A stretch of 64,000 bases of DNA from Pseudopyrenochaeta lycopersici (Eukaryota > Ascomycota > Dothideomycetes > Pleosporales > Pseudopyrenochaetaceae), in assembly GCA_003313425.1 (NCBI GenBank), contig NHZP01000006.1:1364001-1428000 (forward strand), given 5' to 3'. Below are positions 11,868 to 22,483 of this stretch, piece by piece. How positions within the stretch are numbered: the first letter of the stretch is position 1; the number at the start of each line of letters is the position of its first letter. The notes under the pieces were generated by a model, which did no database searches, was not told the origin of the DNA, and was given only the letters and a program-made list of their open reading frames with translations. A program made the translations under genes and the position numbers.

Positions 11868-13603
11868 TCAAGCAGCCATAGCTCTCTGATGTCTTGCCGC
11901 GCCTTCTTCATCATCAGCCCAGCCTTCTCGGGTATCCTTTGGTATACGGATGAAGATGGCACCCATAAAAAAGGCGGCAACCGCTAGTCCGATGGCGAGA
12001 TAGGCAGCAGAGTGGTAGCCGCGGAGCAAATTCCTGCCATCATCAAAGGTATGGATCTCGACTGTGCCTGCAATTCCCAGGCCTGTACTCATTCCATAAC
12101 TAAGTAAGGTTCCGACTAAAGACCCGGCAACACCTTGATGTCTCATTGGCACTGTGTTACTGGCAATAATTTGCGCGCTGGTCACAATCAGATCGATGGT
12201 GAAACCAGAAAGAAACAATGCAGGAAACCCCATAGCCCAGTAGGTGATATCAGCAGGAATCGTGGCTAGGAGACAGTTGATAATAATGACGGCAATACAA
12301 CCGGCACCAATAATGACTTGAGCTGGGACTCGAGGAACGAGCCAAGCAGCCAAAAAAGCAACCATGCAGCCGACGATGGTCAGGGGCAAGTACTGCACTC
12401 CAACTGTAATCAGACTATCGCCACGGATGGTGATCATGTAGATATTCATATACCAGAAGAAGATACCCAGACTCATAAATGAGAAGAAGATGGTAAGCAT
12501 AAGGAGACCAAAGGAAGGAGCTTTCCAAATGTTGAACGGCAAAATTGGTTCCTCAGCAACTTTGATTTCCCAGTAAGCAAATGCCGTAAAGTGAATAATG
12601 GCGACTATAAGGAGAGCGATCTCGTAGGGGCTATCCCATCCAACGAGCGGAGCTTGACTGTACGCATGGTCAATCATGATTTACCGTATGTGCGGATTGG
12701 ACTCACTTCCAGACAAAGTTGAACAAAATCAGACCTCCTACTCCTAGATAGGCCCCAACCCAGTCAATATTGCCATTTGGATCGACGGGCTCATCGTGCG
12801 GGCTCAGGAAGATTGCAGCTCCGTATACAGTGAAGCCCAGCATGCCACTGATGCAATGAGTATTAGTAAACCAAGCAAGCTGAGAGTACTTACAGCATGA
12901 AAAACATCCACTTAAAATGCGATAGCTGAACAATGACGGCAGAAACGAGAGAGCCACCAGCTGCGCCAACTGGAGCCATGGAGCCAAATAGAGCCAATGC
13001 TAGGTTCCGTTTCTTGCCCGGCGGGAAGGTGATGCCCAGCAAAGCGACGATGTTGGGAATCATCAATCCGCCTCCGATCCCACAAAGACCTCGCATGAGG
13101 CACACTGCGATCAAATTGTCCGAGAAGCCTCCGCCCAGGGCCCATATCGTCCACCAGATGCAACCGAAAGAGAAAATCTTCTTGTGGCCAGCGACAGCTC
13201 CCAAACGACCGCCTTTACATCGAGTTAGAATATTTGTTGACATGACTGAATGTCTCCAAGATTACTCACCTATGAGCACGAAAGCTCCTTGAGTTAGCGG
13301 ATAGGAAGCTGTTATCCAGACTGACTGGATGTGGGTTGCTCCTACTGCCTCACCAATTGCCAGTCCGGAATTGATACCAGCTCCGAGGGGAATCATTTGG
13401 ACGAGTTGTGTCAGAGTGATGAAGAACATAAACAAGTTCTCTCGAGTGTTGGTAAGCGGCCCCTGATCGGGGCGCATGTCTGCCGCGGCTGGCTCTGTTA
13501 CCGCGATTTGATCATTTGGGCCATAGGTCGAGTTCGCATTTGAATTCGATTTGGACGCCGAAGGCAGTACGTTCTTCTCGACATCCACTGGTTCGTTGGC
13601 CAT
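11868..13603 (-). CDS. MFS transporter, DHA2-type drug:H+ antiporter
   Basis: Four exons on the minus strand (13603..13270, 13212..12894, 12847..12707, 12657..11868) give 527 residues. All three introns (57, 46 and 49 bp) have canonical ends and keep frame; for example the last join restores FVWNQAPLVGW. A hydrophilic N-terminus of ~50 residues precedes about 14 predicted membrane helices. The family loop GGRLGAVAGHKK follows helix 2, and a glycine-rich motif C-like stretch (APVGAAGGSLVSA) marks an exporter. DHA2 proteins (relatives of yeast Amf1/Atr1 and toxin pumps) export small organic or toxic compounds by proton antiport at the plasma membrane. Lying tail-to-tail with the oxidase and sharing its upstream repeat, it plausibly exports that pathway's substrate or product. 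Substrate unknown. Confidence 0.88.
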
Positions 13604-13761
13604 GTCGATTGCTGGACCGAATTAGGAATTCTATGGGAGATGCGATGGCAGTCTAGTGCTAAGTGGGGGTGTAAGTCTGACTATGAGCAGGTGGTGGAAA
13701 TAGAACTTAGGCCGAACGGCTAAGCGGAAATGCGCGAGACGGGCTGACAAATAGTGCGGCG
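13604..13761. promoter_or_regulatory. MFS proximal promoter
   Basis: Short region between the MFS start codon and repeat copy B. No coding frame. It presumably contains the pump's core promoter. Confidence 0.3.
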
Positions 13762-13892
13762 CGGGTGAAGGAACAATAGTGGAACCAGGTGCTTTATGTG
13801 GTTGGCTTGGCGGTGCTGTACGTGGCGCTTGGCTAAGCCAGCCAAGCAACCGTGGCAGCCGGATGACGGCAGCCAGCGGTACGGTCCGCCTA
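13762..13892 (-). repeat. copy B of the ~131 bp element, between MFS and methyltransferase genes
   Basis: Inverted relative to copy A at 9077..9207 in the window, but in the same orientation relative to the gene it precedes (the MFS gene on the minus strand). It ends about 160 bp from the MFS start and about 260 bp before the methyltransferase start on the other side, so it sits in a divergent promoter. It contains a perfect 8 bp arm palindrome, GCTTGGCT...AGCCAAGC, separated by five bases (GGCTT). Confidence 0.75.
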
Positions 13893-14155
13893 ACAGGGCA
13901 TCGAAGTCGCATGCCTGCACGCTAGTCCTATCCTGAACCGGGACAATACGCACATCCTACATATTCGACTTCGTGCTTACTGCTTACTGCCAACTGTGCG
14001 ACACTCATAGCAAGCCTGGGATCGGTGCAATTGGGCTGAACCCTTCAGATATGATAAAGAGCTGGCATATACGTCTCTACCCCTTTACACCTCTTCTTGC
14101 AACTTCTCAAATTCACTCGAAAAATTATATTCAGCCCCTGAGTCGGTGACTAAAC

Positions 14156-15104
14156 ATGTCTGCTAAGGTAACCGAGCGCCAATATCATACGACAGATTCA
14201 GCCTACGTGCTGCCAAACGAGTATGGTTTCCACGTTCTGATCGAAATGCATCCCTATTGACGGAGACAGCGCTGTCGAACATGACCGCCTGGATGCCCAG
14301 GCCGCTGCCATTGTGGAGATGATTGGAGGTGTACCCTTCCAAGCGATACTCCACGGTCTGCGGAACGTGAGCAAGGCAGCGGATATTGGCTGTGGAACTG
14401 GGATTGCAACTCTCCAGCTTGCGTCTCTTTTCCCGACCGCGAGTATACAGGGTCTGGACATATCGCTAGTCCCTGAGACAACAAAGAAGATTACTCCTGC
14501 GAACGTAACATGGTTCATTGGTAACATTCTAGACCCGGAATTTGTCAACACGGCCAGTGGCACTGGAGATCAAGGCTTTCACGTGCTGGACTACGCGTTC
14601 GGTCGAATGCTGTTCCTCGGTATCAATGATTGGCCCAGCTATTTCTGTACGGCTCTACAATGCATGAAGCCTGGTGCCATCATTGAACACCAAGATCTTG
14701 ATTGGAAGTTTTACCGCGCTGGGACATCGGAATGCCTAAGTGATGACTGGGTGTGGCATCAGAAGGTCATGAGCGCAAACGTCAAGTCTGGTCTGTCAAA
14801 CTATGCTGGCTCTGGTGCCGAACAGCACATGCGCAATGCTGGATTTGAGATTATATCCGTTCAGCAGTTTGAATTCTCCTTTGTTCCATCCAGCAAAACC
14901 CCCAATAGCCAGGCTATGGGGAGATATGTGCAGGCGAGGCTGATGCCCAACTACCCAGAACTTCTCCGTAAAATACTAAAGTCGCAAGGCGTTTCTGAGG
15001 CTGAACTAGCTGGCTTGACCAAGAACTGTCTGCGAGATCTCAATTCTGAAGAAGGCCTGCATCAGAAGTACACGGTTACTGTAGCCAGAAAGCCCCTGAA
15101 TTAG
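14156..15104 (+). CDS. class I SAM-dependent methyltransferase
   Basis: Exons 14156..14220 and 14270..15104 encode 299 residues. The 49 bp intron (GTATGG...ACAG) was placed because the join yields YVLPNDAVEHDRLDAQ, a hallmark start of the fungal LaeA/UMTA-like methyltransferase group. Motif I is DIGCGTG at about 60-66, followed by an acidic loop residue in GLDIS near 85. No membrane segment or signal peptide is seen. Such enzymes methylate small molecules, or in LaeA-type proteins act in secondary-metabolism control. Lack of a nuclear signal and its cluster position favour small-molecule methylation. It is divergent from the MFS gene, and their common upstream region holds repeat copy B. Confidence 0.85.
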
Positions 15105-15981
15105 ACAATAGCAAGCAGTCTTCAGAATCCAAAGTTTTTTACTCACTTCAAGAATAATATTAAAACCGTGTGTCTGGCCGGCCAATTCTAACAATCTTCT
15201 GAAAAGAAATTACGGTATAATGGGCACGCAATCGCAATTGCAAGTTCAACAGTGCTTGGCTCGATTTAGCTTTACTATTCTGTTATAATCATTCTTGCGT
15301 GCGATTAAGCAGGCCTTACGACAAACCTTTGCCTTGTTCCTTCGGCTGATTATAGCTTGGCGGTGTTGCAGCTACTGCCATAATACAACAGAGTGTTGTG
15401 TCGTAGTACACATCACATGCTGACTGCATTAGACCTCTGGGCACGTACAGCTCGTGTTAGAGTCACAGCTTACATTCATATCAATGCCCTTGTTTATTGG
15501 TTCTGGTCCGAGCGGCTTAGGGTTCGTCATCTTGGAAGATTTTTCGTTGAATTGGCTCCCCGGCATGCTGCAGTCTTCCATCCAGCAGGATCTGCTCAAC
15601 ACTGTTTTCGCCACACATGCGTCTAATCCTTTTCCCAATTGGTCTCTACCTAAGGAGTAACCTTCCTAATCAATCATTCTTGCTTCAAGCTGAAACAGTA
15701 TTTCCGTATAGTGTCTTCACCGGTCTAAGATCCCCCTTATACGGCGGACAAACACTTCTCGGCCTCCACTCCTGCGAGACCCACAGCAACTGCATAGGTT
15801 CAACCTGCATGGTACTAAAGCCGCTGATGCTTCAATCTAAGCTCTATACAGTGTTGCACATAAGAATGCGAAAAACCCCTTTGCTGGCCTTGGCGAAGCG
15901 GTTGACATTATGTATATTAAGCAGCTTTCAGACCCCTCGTCTGTTACGCCACCAATTAAACCAAAGTTTTTCAACCTCAAC
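15105..15981. other. intergenic between methyltransferase and IDO-like gene
   Basis: A 58-codon open frame at 15484..15660 (+) has moderately protein-like content, but no family is recognised and it may be a relic. Near 15354 there is GCTTGGCGGTGTTG, close to a piece of the ~131 bp repeat. Otherwise presumed promoter of the IDO-like gene. Confidence 0.35.
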
Positions 15982-17521
15982 ATGTCTTGGGTTATGATTA
16001 CATATATCCATTTTGGGCTCTTGCCCGTAGCCGTCTGCACGTATATTATTTACCTCATATTGCAGAGACAACAACTAAAAGCTCCACCTCAGCAAATTGG
16101 TGGCCTGTTTGGATTGGGGTGGGCTAAAGATTCGAAGATTCAGAATGAGGCTGCGGTAGCCCTGTCCAAGTTGGTGCAATACGATGGTGCGGGGACATGG
16201 CCACCAAGGGCAGACCATGTTAATTGGCCACCGGCACTGGTCCCTTACAGAGAGGTCTACTTTGAAATGGTTCCTTTTCTTTCCTCGGGTGCAGCATCAT
16301 TAGATGATCATATAAACAACGACATACGTAAAGACTTCCGCGCCAAAATGTGCAGGTTACTGAAGCAGAGGATTAACATCCAAGAAGTCGAGGATATTAT
16401 GTTCGCGGCTGAATTAGGCGGCCCTGGAAGCCTCCCTCGAAGTGCTTACAATGGCTTTTACAATTGTGTCGCAGTGTGCCGTCACATGTACAGGTATTCC
16501 ATTTTTGCACCCTAATGTCAATTTGGTTATGTTGACTCGTCCCGAGATGGGCAACCATACCTGTAGTGAAAGTTGCTCAGGCTGAGAGAATTATCGAATT
16601 TCCCCCTGAACTCGATGCGCCATGGCCTTATCTACAAAGAAGCTTTGGCGTCACTGCTCTAAGCGGAAACAATACTGCCAACGTCCTCCTTAACTTTAAT
16701 GAGCGCGGAGAAAGAGTCTTTAAGATCAACGTGCGGATGTCAGAGTTAATTCAATCTTCAGAAGAGTCGTTCTTTCAGATGTTCTACGGCGTTGAATTAG
16801 CTGTAAGTTTGATTTTTAACATTATGTTGAGAATATAGCTCTTGCTAAACCACCTATAAGGCCGCCCCGATCTACTATGATATGGTAAACGCCATCCTAT
16901 CTCTCGAGAGCCGGAACAACGCCGGTTGTTTGCAGTACCTTAAAAACATCAATTCCAACCTTCGCAATGTGTTCCAAGTGTTTTACGATAATCTCTCCGA
17001 GTCCAAAGTATCGCGCTCTGTGTGGCTAAGCTACGTCCAAGGGTTTCAGGGGTGGGGCATCGGCAAGATGATTAACGGGGAATTCATCAAATATGACGGG
17101 TTATCCGGCAACCACGTGCTGGTCTTTCAAGCATTAGACGCATTTCTTGGAATGGATCGGTATCTCACAGACGAGGATATGTTGCGGTACATCCCAGTAA
17201 ACCAAAGGAACTTCTGCCTGGCGCTCAAGAAGCACTGTCTGCGCTCAAAGTTACGGGATGATAAAGGTCTTGAGGATGAGTTCACAGAAATCATAAAGAA
17301 ATTAAAGGTAATGCCAGCCCAAAATTATTCTGCTGAATTACTGCTGACGAATAAAGGTCTTCCGAGTAGCCCACCGAACGAGAGTGATGTCATATTTGAA
17401 ACAGCCAGCCCCAGAACGATCTCTAATGACTGCAGGGAAATCAGTTCTTCACGGAAACCAGGAGGAGGGGTTACAACGGTTGGACAACTTCATGGTGAAT
17501 AGGTTAAAACAAACAGTATAG
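15982..17521 (+). CDS. indoleamine 2,3-dioxygenase-like haem protein with membrane anchor
   Basis: Four exons, 15982..16493, 16547..16802, 16861..17307 and 17357..17521, encode 459 residues. If the 49 bp intron at 17308..17356 is not removed, the frame runs on to 17502 and loses the haem histidine. Removing it restores FRVAHRTRVMSYL, where His411 matches the proximal haem ligand (His346 of human IDO1). VFQALDAFLGM and the helical core also match the family. The residue aligned by eye with IDO1 Arg231 is not Arg, so the substrate may differ from tryptophan. Residues ~5-27 form a hydrophobic helix, a probable signal anchor that is unusual for IDO. The intron-1 acceptor (CCCGAG) was chosen because it gives RWATIPVVKVAQAE. 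IDO family enzymes cleave the indole ring with O2; here substrate is unknown. Confidence 0.8.
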
Positions 17522-18471
17522 AAAAGTTGAATAGGTTGCCCTGGATAGAATGGACGGTTAGAAAGCTTCAATGTCTCTATAGCTTAACGTTAAATTTCAG
17601 TTTGCTTGAATAAAAGTTCCACGCGGTTTTGTTGTTGAAATAGCACGCGAGAGCTAATTATTAAGATCTGACGCAGTTATAAGGGTTTGGCGTAGTACTT
17701 TGTATGCAAACGACTTCAAAAGCTGCGACAGAAGACCTCTGAAAAAGAAGTTAGCAGTCCCTAGCAATAGATTTACTATAGGAATAAAGTATAGGCAGAG
17801 TATTATCTACTTTTAAAGGATAAGTCTAGTATTATGGACATAAGGCCAAAGCTACACGAGGAAAAGTATTTCAGCGTACGGTTTTGCATAAACATGCAAC
17901 TATACTGCAGGTAACAGTGCAACTGCTAAGCGTTACAGATTATTAAAGAGACCTATAATAGTGCTTTGATAGTGCTATAATGCCTATGATGTCCTTAATG
18001 CCAGGCCACGAGCGCTGAGGGGAGGTTCAGAGCCTAGGCTGAGAGCCAAGGTAGGCTAAGAGAGCCGTGCGTGCGAGGCTGCTGCGGTCAGCCGCTGATA
18101 TCCTTAAATATTAAGTACTATTCTGTTCAGCGTGATCTGCGGATAGCAGATCATTGTTGACTTTTTGCTTGGCCTAGCGCAGTGGGAACAGACCTGCGTT
18201 TTGACAATTCCTTTCTAAGCAAATAACCGCTAAAGCTCTAGCTCGCTAGCTGGTATGTAAACTGTAAATTTTTTTAAAGATTACTTCTATATACAAATTC
18301 TCTCACTTTGGATATACACTGTAAATGCTGTAGTAGGGTTCTAGAAGAAAGACCAAAAAGAAACTTTGAAGCTTAATATCTCCATAACTAGACTAGCTAT
18401 TAGAAATGTAGTGACTATTTTAAAGACCCCATCTTTTTCTGTATTTTACGTTATTATAGTGTATAAGCATT

Positions 18472-18519
18472 GTAGGCGCTGTAGGCGCTATGGGTGCTGC
18501 GGGCGTTGTAGTGGGTGCT
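18472..18519. repeat. imperfect 9-bp minisatellite
   Basis: Two exact GTAGGCGCT units (18472-18480, 18481-18489) are followed by diverged units ATGGGTGCT, GCGGGCGTT and GTAGTGGGTGCT. Confidence 0.7.
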
Positions 18520-18565
18520 AGGACGTTGCAGGGCCACCGTGGAATCTGGCGAGTGGAGTTTGAGC

Positions 18566-18592
18566 AACATTGAGAACATTGGGAACATTTCA
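18566..18592. repeat. three-unit 9-bp tandem repeat
   Basis: Units AACATTGAG, AACATTGGG and AACATTTCA follow in direct succession, 47 bp after the previous minisatellite. Confidence 0.6.
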
Positions 18593-20442
18593 CGACCAAT
18601 GCAGCGCGTGCATGCCCCACAGCCCAAATCGCCAGCCAAAAAAGTTTTCCGGATGTACTCTCTAGTAAGATCGTAACAAGGTCTTACCTAGCCTCTTGTC
18701 CTATACTCAGGGCTAATTAGGGCTAGAGGTGCTCCATGCCAGCTCCTCCTAATATACGGAAGGTTGCGTCGGAGTTTCATTCCTGACACAGCCTTCGCCT
18801 TTCCCCCACGCACACCACGGCCGCCCACCTCTACATTGCCATTGTTTTTAGGGGCATTTTCGAATAGCGCAGAGCCTCTGTGGTTCCTCATCAACACTTA
18901 GGCAGCATTTAAGCGGTGCAAGCAACATTTGAGATTATCCGGAAGGCTAATGTTTCTTTCGCCTTCTGCTCTGTTCACAACAGCTGCGACAAACAAAATA
19001 GTCATGTTACACTAGCGATCGCGGTTTGTCGCATAATCTTGGGCCCAATATATTGCCACTTCCTGTAAAGCTTGCGAGGCCCCAAGCTGTTGTGTACCCG
19101 GATACCTCCCCTGTGTTCCTTGGTCACGATTAATTATTGCTTGTATGGACGTCTCTTCGTTGGACGACGAACTTCATATGACGTTCGTTCTTTCTGTTTA
19201 AGAACCAAGTTCGAAGGTCTTTTATTCCCGTTCGCCGTCTCTCAAGTCTGTCGGATCCTGTAGGTAGTAATGGCTCCTCTTGACCTTCACATGACCCTAC
19301 CACCCAGAATCATGCCTCCTTGCGACGTTTTTCATCGCATGGACTCGCGGAATAATGTTAGCTGCACACCTACTATATAATCCTAGCGAAAAGCGGAGAA
19401 TCCACGTTTCCCCACAGACATTCATTGCCGATCTAACCTTAAATTCCACTGCCGGGGATCCCTATTCGTCGAGTGATATATTAATGCGAACAACCACCGA
19501 GCATGTTTCTAACACCGTTCGGCCACGACCAAGTCCTCCAGGAGCGTTTTTGAAAGAAAGACAGTTATTGCAATGCGTCCACGACAAGTGCCTTTGAATA
19601 ATAAACCTTGCTTTGGGATCTTCGCATCATTGTGGATTAGGAGGTGTATCGTCTTTTTCGTAGGAGACGATTGTATTTCAACAATCAAGGGTGCCTCTAG
19701 CAATACCAATAGTCTGCATCGGAGCAGGGCCCCCGAATCGATAGCGTTACCCGGTATTCGCACCATGCCTAGGGCGCCCAGGTCGCGGCACTGAGCTTCA
19801 GTATGCTTCGTATTCTTAACCGAGGTGAAAGCCGACGCAAGCAAGCCATCATCAGACCATTCGACAGGGCAGCAACCCTTCCATGACTATTGTCGAGTGA
19901 TCATTTCCCCCTCGCAATATAATATGTCGAGATTACAGGACCTTCTCACATCGAATGAAGGACTACTCTTGGCTTCGAGAAGGTGCTCCATCCCGGGTAG
20001 CTTGCCATCCCTCTCCGCTACGCCTGGTTCAGAGACGGCGTTTATTCTATTTGAGGAAGTAGTACGTAGTTCTAGTAGGTACATGGCTTTCATGACTAGT
20101 AACAAGGCTACCCTCAGTTCAGAATCCTCCATGCCAGAGCACGACCGTAGCTGACTTGAGTTAGACTGAGCAAGTTGTGATCACATAGGCCACAGATACA
20201 TGAGCCAGTGTGTCAGCCGCAAGAGTCTTCCCCAGCTTTTCATATGGATCGTCTGTCCGCTCATATACAACCCGTCAATCGCATATTGCAACTGTCAATC
20301 CATCATTTGGAGTGAAGGCCGCACGCTCCGGACCATGAAAAGTAAACTAGAGGAGCCTCCAGATCTCTGGGCGCAAGGTACTTAAACGTCGACTTTCCGA
20401 TGTCTTCGAGTCGACAAGCACGCAATCCACTCACACTACATC

Positions 20443-21909
20443 ATGTATCGCACTCTTGTATTCGCCGCTTCTCTCCTCTCCGTAGCCAGAGCTCAGCTCG
20501 TCGGCACCCAGCAAACTGAAACTCATCCTAGTATGACCTGGCAGACTTGCACTGCCAAGGGAAGCTGTACAACCAAGAATGGCAAGATTGTTATTGATGC
20601 CAACTGGCGCTGGCTTCACTCCAAGGGCGGGTACGTTTTCCTCTCAGGCCCCAGCTCAATGTTGCTCACATGTAAAAAGTTACACCAATTGCTATACCGG
20701 TAATACATGGAACGCAACGGCCTGCCCAAACAACAAAGCTTGCGCTACTGAATGCGCGCTCGATGGCGCTGACTACCAGGGCACCTATGGCATCACTGCC
20801 GGCGGAAACTCCCTACAGTTGAAATTTGTTACCAAGGGCACTTATTCCACAAACATTGGATCTCGTACATACCTGATGAAGGATGATTCGACATACGAAA
20901 TATTTAAGTTTACTGGCTCCCAAGAGTTCACGTTCGACGTTGATCTGTCGAATTTGCCCTGCGGTTTGAACGGTGCATTGTACTTTGTCGCTATGGACGC
21001 AGATGGCGGCCTAGCGAAGTACTCGACCAACAAGGCAGGTGCTAAGTACGGTACTGGATACTGCGATGCCCAGTGCCCTCGCGACTTGAAATTCATCAAC
21101 GGAGAGGTAAGTTATGGCTCGACCCAGTCTACTCTCATGTATATACTAATATGATGCGAAAGGCGAACGTCGAAGGCTGGAAGCCATCCTCCAACGATGC
21201 CAACGCTGGAGTTGGTGGTCACGGCTCCTGCTGCGCTGAGATGGATATTTGGGAAGCAAACTCCATCAGCACGGCAGTGACACCTCACTCCTGCTCCACG
21301 ATCTCTCAGACCCGTTGCAACGGCGATAGCTGTGGCGGAACATACTCTTCCGATCGATACGCAGGCACATGTGATCCCGATGGCTGTGACTTCAACAGCT
21401 ACCGCATGGGTGTTAAGGACTTCTATGGCAAGGGAAAGACTGTTGATACGTCCAAGAAGTTTACGGTTGTCACCCAATTCATCGGCACTGGTGATGCGAT
21501 GGAAATCAAGCGGTTTTACGTTCAAAACGGAAAGACTATTCCCCAACCCAATTCTGCCATTGCTGGCGTTACGGGTAACTCTATCACGACTAAGTTCTGC
21601 GATGCGCAGAAGGCTGTCTTCGGGGACCGATACACTTACAAGGAGAAGGGTGGAACGGCTAATATGGCCCAGGCCCTTGCTAACGGCATGGTCCTCGTCA
21701 TGAGCTTGTGGGATGATCATTACGCCAACATGCTCTGGCTTGACTCGACTTATCCTACTAACAAGAACCCCTCTACCGATCTTGGAAGCGGTCGCGGCGA
21801 GTGTCCCACGAGCTCTGGCGTTCCCGCTGATGTTGAGGCCGCTTCTCCTGGCGCCTCCGTCATCTACTCCAACATCAAGTTCGGTCCCATCAACACCACC
21901 TTCGGTTAA
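20443..21909 (+). CDS. GH7 cellobiohydrolase (reducing-end cellulase)
   Basis: Exons 20443..20630, 20680..21106 and 21163..21909 encode 453 residues. The introns are 49 and 56 bp and both joins are in frame. A signal peptide of 17 residues ends in ARA, giving a mature N-terminal Gln as usual in GH7 enzymes. The catalytic triad lies in EMDIWEAN: Glu231 (nucleophile), Asp233 and Glu236 (acid/base). Many conserved cysteine pairs ([16 protein letters not shown]) are present. The enzyme is secreted and releases cellobiose processively from chain ends of crystalline cellulose. It ends right after the catalytic domain (INTTFG), so there is no linker or CBM1 module. Expression is typically induced by plant biomass; no specific site was assigned. 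Confidence 0.95.
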
Positions 21910-22483
21910 GAAGATGATTCATTGAAGCATGACGCTCAAGTCCGTTCTGGCCTGATATGTCGAATGCTTAGACTTTTGGCTGCGTTTGGAAAGAGTCACT
22001 CGTTCAAATAAAGTGGGTTCGATTCATAGTATATATCTTCATTTATGTAGATTGAACTACTACTGTACATACCGTACCATTGGTTCTTGCTTTTTTTAAT
22101 CACAAAAGATGTGTCTGGTATTTGAGTCATCAATAAACCAACTACGATGACACCAAGGGCACTAAAACCTCCATTAAAAGCCTATGTCCTTGGCACAGAA
22201 GTCCACTGTCTTGCGATGGACGTCTATGGCCAAATCTATCGAAATTGGATTATAGAGGGGATGTGTTCCGCTGTTACGAAGAGGGGTTTCAGGCCAATGC
22301 AGCACGGACCTCCAATGTAGCTGGTAAGACATGTCTCCCCTATTGGATTACTAAAATGTGGAATTTGGTGCCCAAAGGAGTCTTTCAAACCCAAGATTTA
22401 TTCAAAGATGATCTTGACTGTGCAATACGCCCACGTTACTATTAATCTGCCTGCTAACAACTGCTGGGTATCACAGTCTATAC
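21910..22483. other. convergent 3' intergenic region
   Basis: 574 bp between the GH7 stop (+) and the MFS stop (-). A 66-codon frame at 22245 has no recognisable content. UTR-like sequence only. Confidence 0.4.

Larger units (their letters stand above)
17522..20442. other. 2.9 kb AT-rich gene-free region
   Basis: No supported gene. 17600-18450 is AT-rich with many TA/CTAG words (such as ACTAGACTAGCTATTAG near 18390), suggesting decayed and possibly RIP-mutated repeat DNA, but no transposase frame is recognisable. Short minisatellites lie at 18472-18592. The last few hundred bases before 20443 are presumed GH7 promoter. Confidence 0.45.

Noticed and set aside
13631..13953. Minus-strand frames of 77-93 codons across repeat copy B
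   Set aside because: They coincide with the repeat and promoter DNA and have no protein similarity. A comparable frame is not kept in copy A.
16861..17502. The IDO-like C-terminus read straight through to 17502 (LLLTNKGLPSSPP...QLHGE)
   Set aside because: This reading lacks the family haem His. An internal 49 bp canonical intron restores the expected motif in another frame, ending at 17521.
21990..22030. GGTTCGATTC resembling a tRNA B box in the GH7 3' region
   Set aside because: No matching A box, acceptor or anticodon stem could be folded around it.
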